A program made the translations under genes and the position numbers. From the NCBI GenBank assembly GCA_020063545.1, contig JAGUUF010000356.1:1-7421 (forward strand): a DNA stretch of 7,421 nt, in the 5' to 3' direction. Below the pieces are notes generated by a model. That model had not been told where the DNA came from. It saw nothing but the letters and a program-made list of their open reading frames with translations, and made no database searches. Each line of letters opens with the position of its first letter. Position 1 is the stretch's first letter. Origin of the DNA: Cytophagales bacterium (GTDB taxonomy: Bacteria; Bacteroidota; Bacteroidia; Cytophagales; Cyclobacteriaceae). Below are positions 5,318 through 7,421 of this stretch, piece after piece.

Positions 5318-6172
5318 ATGCCGGCCATGCCCACCGTTAACGCCATTGTTGAGTCCTTGCTGCGCCTTACGCGGGCGTGGAACCTTACCATCCTTGCCCT
5401 TGCGCAGTATTTCGCGGCTTATTTTCTCATTGGAAGTCACACCCTGTTTGATTGGCGGTTGCTGGTGCTGGCGGTATCTACCACGCTTATTGCGGCTGCC
5501 GGCTATGTTATTAACGATTATTATGACATGAAGATCGACAGTATTAACCGGCCGGGGCGGGTAGTGGTTGGCAGACTCATCCACCGGAGGTTCGCCATAC
5601 TGTTGCATGCAGCATTGTCGTTTGCGGGCATCGCGCTGGGATTCCTGCTGTCGTGGTGGATTGTGGGGATAAATGTTTTCTCGGTAGTATTATTATGGTT
5701 CTACTCCAACCAGCTTAAACGTTTGCCTTTTATTGGTAACCTGGCCGTGTCGCTGCTTACGGGCCTCTCCATTGCTGTTATTAATGTGTTGTACCATACG
5801 CCCAGCCTGCTGGTGATTATCTATGCCGTTTTTGCTTTTTTCATGACACTCATCCGCGAAATCATTAAAGACATGGAAGACCTGAAAGGCGACAACACCT
5901 ATGGATGTAAAACCCTGCCTATTGTGTGGGGCATTCGTAAAACCAAAGCATTTCTTTACCTGCTTACGGTGTTGTTTGCATTAAGCGTTGTGTTTATCAA
6001 TTATGCTTATGTAAAACTTCAGATGATTTATTTCATCATGTTTTTGTTTGTACCGCTGGCCTGGCTGCTTTCACGTTTGGCACGGGCCGATACCATGCGC
6101 GATTTTGGATGGTTGAGCAGTTTTTGTAAAATAATTTTGCTGCTGGGCATTTTAAGTATGGCCATTGTTTAA
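5318..6172 (+). CDS. UbiA-family membrane prenyltransferase, (di)geranylgeranylglyceryl phosphate synthase-like
   Basis: This 284-residue polytopic inner-membrane protein has about eight or nine hydrophobic helices. Both Mg-diphosphate-binding Asp motifs of UbiA prenyltransferases are intact: the first is ND-YY-D-MKI-D-SINRPGR (Asn66, Asp67, Asp70, Asp74, Asn77, Arg78, Pro79), the second is REIIKDMEDLKGD (Asp185, Asp188, Asp192) followed by YGCKTLPIVWG. The IKD-MED-x2-GD...TLP form resembles digeranylgeranylglyceryl phosphate synthases and chlorophyll or homogentisate prenyltransferases more than UbiA or MenA. The exact acceptor and prenyl donor cannot be read from sequence. Close Bacteroidota homologues are commonly annotated as geranylgeranylglycerol-phosphate geranylgeranyltransferase. 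The start could be 5318 or 5327, three codons later. purN follows after 15 bases, probably in the same transcript. Confidence 0.9.
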   Translation: MPAMPTVNAIVESLLRLTRAWNLTILALAQYFAAYFLIGSHTLFDWRLLVLAVSTTLIAAAGYVINDYYDMKIDSINRPGRVVVGRLIHRRFAILLHAALSFAGIALGFLLSWWIVGINVFSVVLLWFYSNQLKRLPFIGNLAVSLLTGLSIAVINVLYHTPSLLVIIYAVFAFFMTLIREIIKDMEDLKGDNTYGCKTLPIVWGIRKTKAFLYLLTVLFALSVVFINYAYVKLQMIYFIMFLFVPLAWLLSRLARADTMRDFGWLSSFCKIILLLGILSMAIV

Positions 6173-6187
6173 AACCACTTTCACTGA

Positions 6188-6790
6188 ATGCAGATGCCTC
6201 ATACCCCAGCTACAAAACCAGAACAGCGCTTAGCCATTTTTGCTTCGGGTAACGGCTCCAATGCCGAGGCTATCATGACACGCTTCGCCAACCATCCTGT
6301 TATTTCCGTTGCTGGCCTGCTCAGCAACAACGCAAACGCATATGCACTTGAACGTGCACGGAAGTTCAATGTGCCAACGCTGGTATTTAATCGCGAGCAG
6401 TTCCGGCAATCACAGCACGTGCTGAACTGGCTTACCGAAAAAAAGGTTACACACCTCGTGCTGGCAGGCTTTATGTGGCTGGTGCCTGATTACCTGGTAA
6501 AAAAATACGAGGGAAGGATCATCAACATCCATCCGGCCTTGTTGCCCAAATATGGCGGCAAAGGCATGTATGGTATGCACGTACACGAGGCGGTAAAGGC
6601 AGCCGGTGAAGCAGAAACCGGCATCACCATCCACCTGGTAAACGAGCGCTACGATGAAGGGAAAATTTTGCTGCAGGCGCGGGTAAAATTAACAGGCTCC
6701 GAAACGGCCGAGGAAATTGCCGCCAAAGTGCACGAACTGGAGTACCGGCACTATCCTGACGTAATTGAAAAATGGGTGCGCAATTCCTGA
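6188..6790 (+). CDS. purN: Phosphoribosylglycinamide formyltransferase (GAR transformylase)
   Basis: This cytoplasmic enzyme transfers a formyl group from 10-formyltetrahydrofolate to GAR, giving FGAR in de novo purine synthesis. The 200 residues fit the family. Visible elements are the N-terminal LAIFASGNGSNAEAI at 15-29 (phosphoribosyl-binding loop), HLVLAGFMWLVP at 89-100, the catalytic INIHPALLPKYGGKGMYG at 112-129 with Asn113 and His115, the HVHEAV helix, and the TGITIHLVNERYDEG segment with the catalytic Asp at about 156. These correspond to Asn106, His108 and Asp144 of the E. coli enzyme. The first ten or so residues (MQMPHTPATKPEQR) are a short non-conserved extension; an ATG at 6194 is an alternative start. 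It sits 15 bases after the UbiA-family gene and converges on the next gene with a one-base gap. Confidence 0.96.
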   Translation: MQMPHTPATKPEQRLAIFASGNGSNAEAIMTRFANHPVISVAGLLSNNANAYALERARKFNVPTLVFNREQFRQSQHVLNWLTEKKVTHLVLAGFMWLVPDYLVKKYEGRIINIHPALLPKYGGKGMYGMHVHEAVKAAGEAETGITIHLVNERYDEGKILLQARVKLTGSETAEEIAAKVHELEYRHYPDVIEKWVRNS

Positions 6791-6796
6791 ATCAGG
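6786..6796. repeat. Small palindrome spanning two convergent stop codons
   Basis: CCTGA-A-TCAGG is a perfect dyad containing the TGA of purN (6788-6790) and, on the other strand, the TGA of the convergent gene (6792-6794). As RNA it could form only a four-base-pair hairpin with a three-base loop. No T-tract follows on either strand, so it is not a convincing terminator. Confidence 0.4.
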
Positions 6797-7421
6797 CAAA
6801 CCGCTTTTCGATTATTTCCAAAAACTCCAGGTACTCATCGCTCTCCCTATCCCATGCATCACCAAACTGGCTGATGTACTTCAGCGCCCCGGCTATGGAA
6901 TCCTGGCGGTCAATATCCTCCACAGCTTTGCTGAACAACTCAAAGTCGCCATTGAAGAGCACCTTGGTGAACATAAACTTCTGGTTGATGGTCAGCCGGT
7001 CTTTAATCTTGTCAATCTTCTGAAAGTTTTCGGCCAGCGTAGGCTTTTGCTTTTTCTCTTCTTTTGGCTGGCTTACAGGCACTTTAGGCGGTGTACCCGG
7101 CTTACCTTCAGGCTCCGGTTTTTTAACATAAAATGCTTCGGGGCTTAGTTTTTGAATTTTACTGAACTGATCAAGAAAGGGTTCTACATCTTCGGGAGTA
7201 AAACTTACCTCCTCCAGGATCTGATCGAGTATGGCAAACGCTTCGTTGCCGGAAATAACGGTAACCTTTCGTTCATCCAGTTTCTGCAACAGTCTTTGAA
7301 GCGGTGCATTATTGATTTTAAGGTACTTTATTTCATCCCTGAATGCGGCCGCTTCCAGTTTGTTGTTTGTCCCGGAAATCAATACCGAAAAATAATCGTA
7401 CGGATTAAAGATTACGAGCAG
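6792..7421 (-). CDS. Conserved-looking protein of unknown function (5' end outside window)
   Basis: I do not recognise this gene. The frame is open to the window edge, so the 209 visible residues are the C-terminal part or most of the protein; a TTG at 7382 is a possible but weaker start. Residues 1-13 read LLVIFNPYDYFSV and look like coding sequence, which favours a start beyond the edge. An N-terminal mostly helical part (about 14-99) includes ISGNEAFAILDQILEEV and FTPEDVEPFLDQF. A Pro/Lys/Glu-rich linker spans about 100-127. A helical C-terminal domain (about 128-209) includes INQKFMFTKVLFNGDFELF. That last pattern recalls a short helical motif repeated in many uncharacterised Bacteroidota proteins (from memory). 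No signal peptide or membrane segment is seen, so it is probably cytoplasmic. It is convergent with purN and belongs to a transcription unit extending to the right. Confidence 0.75.
   Translation of the reverse strand: MLVIFNPYDYFSVLISGTNNKLEAAAFRDEIKYLKINNAPLQRLLQKLDERKVTVISGNEAFAILDQILEEVSFTPEDVEPFLDQFSKIQKLSPEAFYVKKPEPEGKPGTPPKVPVSQPKEEKKQKPTLAENFQKIDKIKDRLTINQKFMFTKVLFNGDFELFSKAVEDIDRQDSIAGALKYISQFGDAWDRESDEYLEFLEIIEKRFA

Noticed and set aside
1..7421. CRISPR array, insertion sequence, tRNA or phage genes
   Set aside because: No spaced direct repeats, transposase motifs, terminal inverted repeats, tRNA cloverleaf or phage-type genes were seen on either strand.

Overview
This 7.4 kb window looks like chromosomal DNA of a Bacteroidota bacterium, most likely a Cytophagales-type lineage. 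The evidence is a TonB-dependent receptor with an N-terminal carboxypeptidase-regulatory-like domain, near-absence of Shine-Dalgarno sequences with A-rich stretches before start codons, several TAnnTTTG (Bacteroidota -7 type) boxes, and the family character of UMP kinase, RRF and the small proteins. The lineage is inferred from these traits; no database search was possible. The region is gene-dense, with no gap above about 210 bases, and I see no mobile element, CRISPR array, tRNA or rRNA.

Left half (1-2688, minus strand): a co-directional cluster, read right to left. It holds a stand-alone biotin carboxyl carrier protein, pyrH (UMP kinase), frr (ribosome recycling factor), a small membrane-anchored conserved protein of unknown function, and a secreted glycine-zipper protein cut by the window edge. 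The last two overlap by ATGA. pyrH-frr is a common housekeeping pairing.

Centre (2689-5252): a 206-base divergent intergenic region holds a well-formed TPP riboswitch (about 2737-2823) followed by leader hairpins. It precedes a 785-residue TonB-dependent receptor read on the plus strand. The riboswitch makes thiamine or a thiamine derivative the best-supported substrate. No inner-membrane thiamine transporter or thiamine biosynthesis gene is in view.

Right half (5318-7421): downstream of the receptor, on the plus strand, are a UbiA-family membrane prenyltransferase with both Asp-rich motifs, of the type often annotated as (di)geranylgeranylglyceryl phosphate synthase, and purN (GAR transformylase) 15 bases later. 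purN converges on a minus-strand gene of unknown function with one base between the stop codons; that gene runs off the right edge.

The most informative element is the TPP riboswitch with its receptor. Its leader has hairpins but no U-tract terminator, and the 5' strand of P1 overlaps a -7-like box. I found no clearly novel multi-gene system; most of the window is housekeeping genes with a few uncharacterised small proteins.
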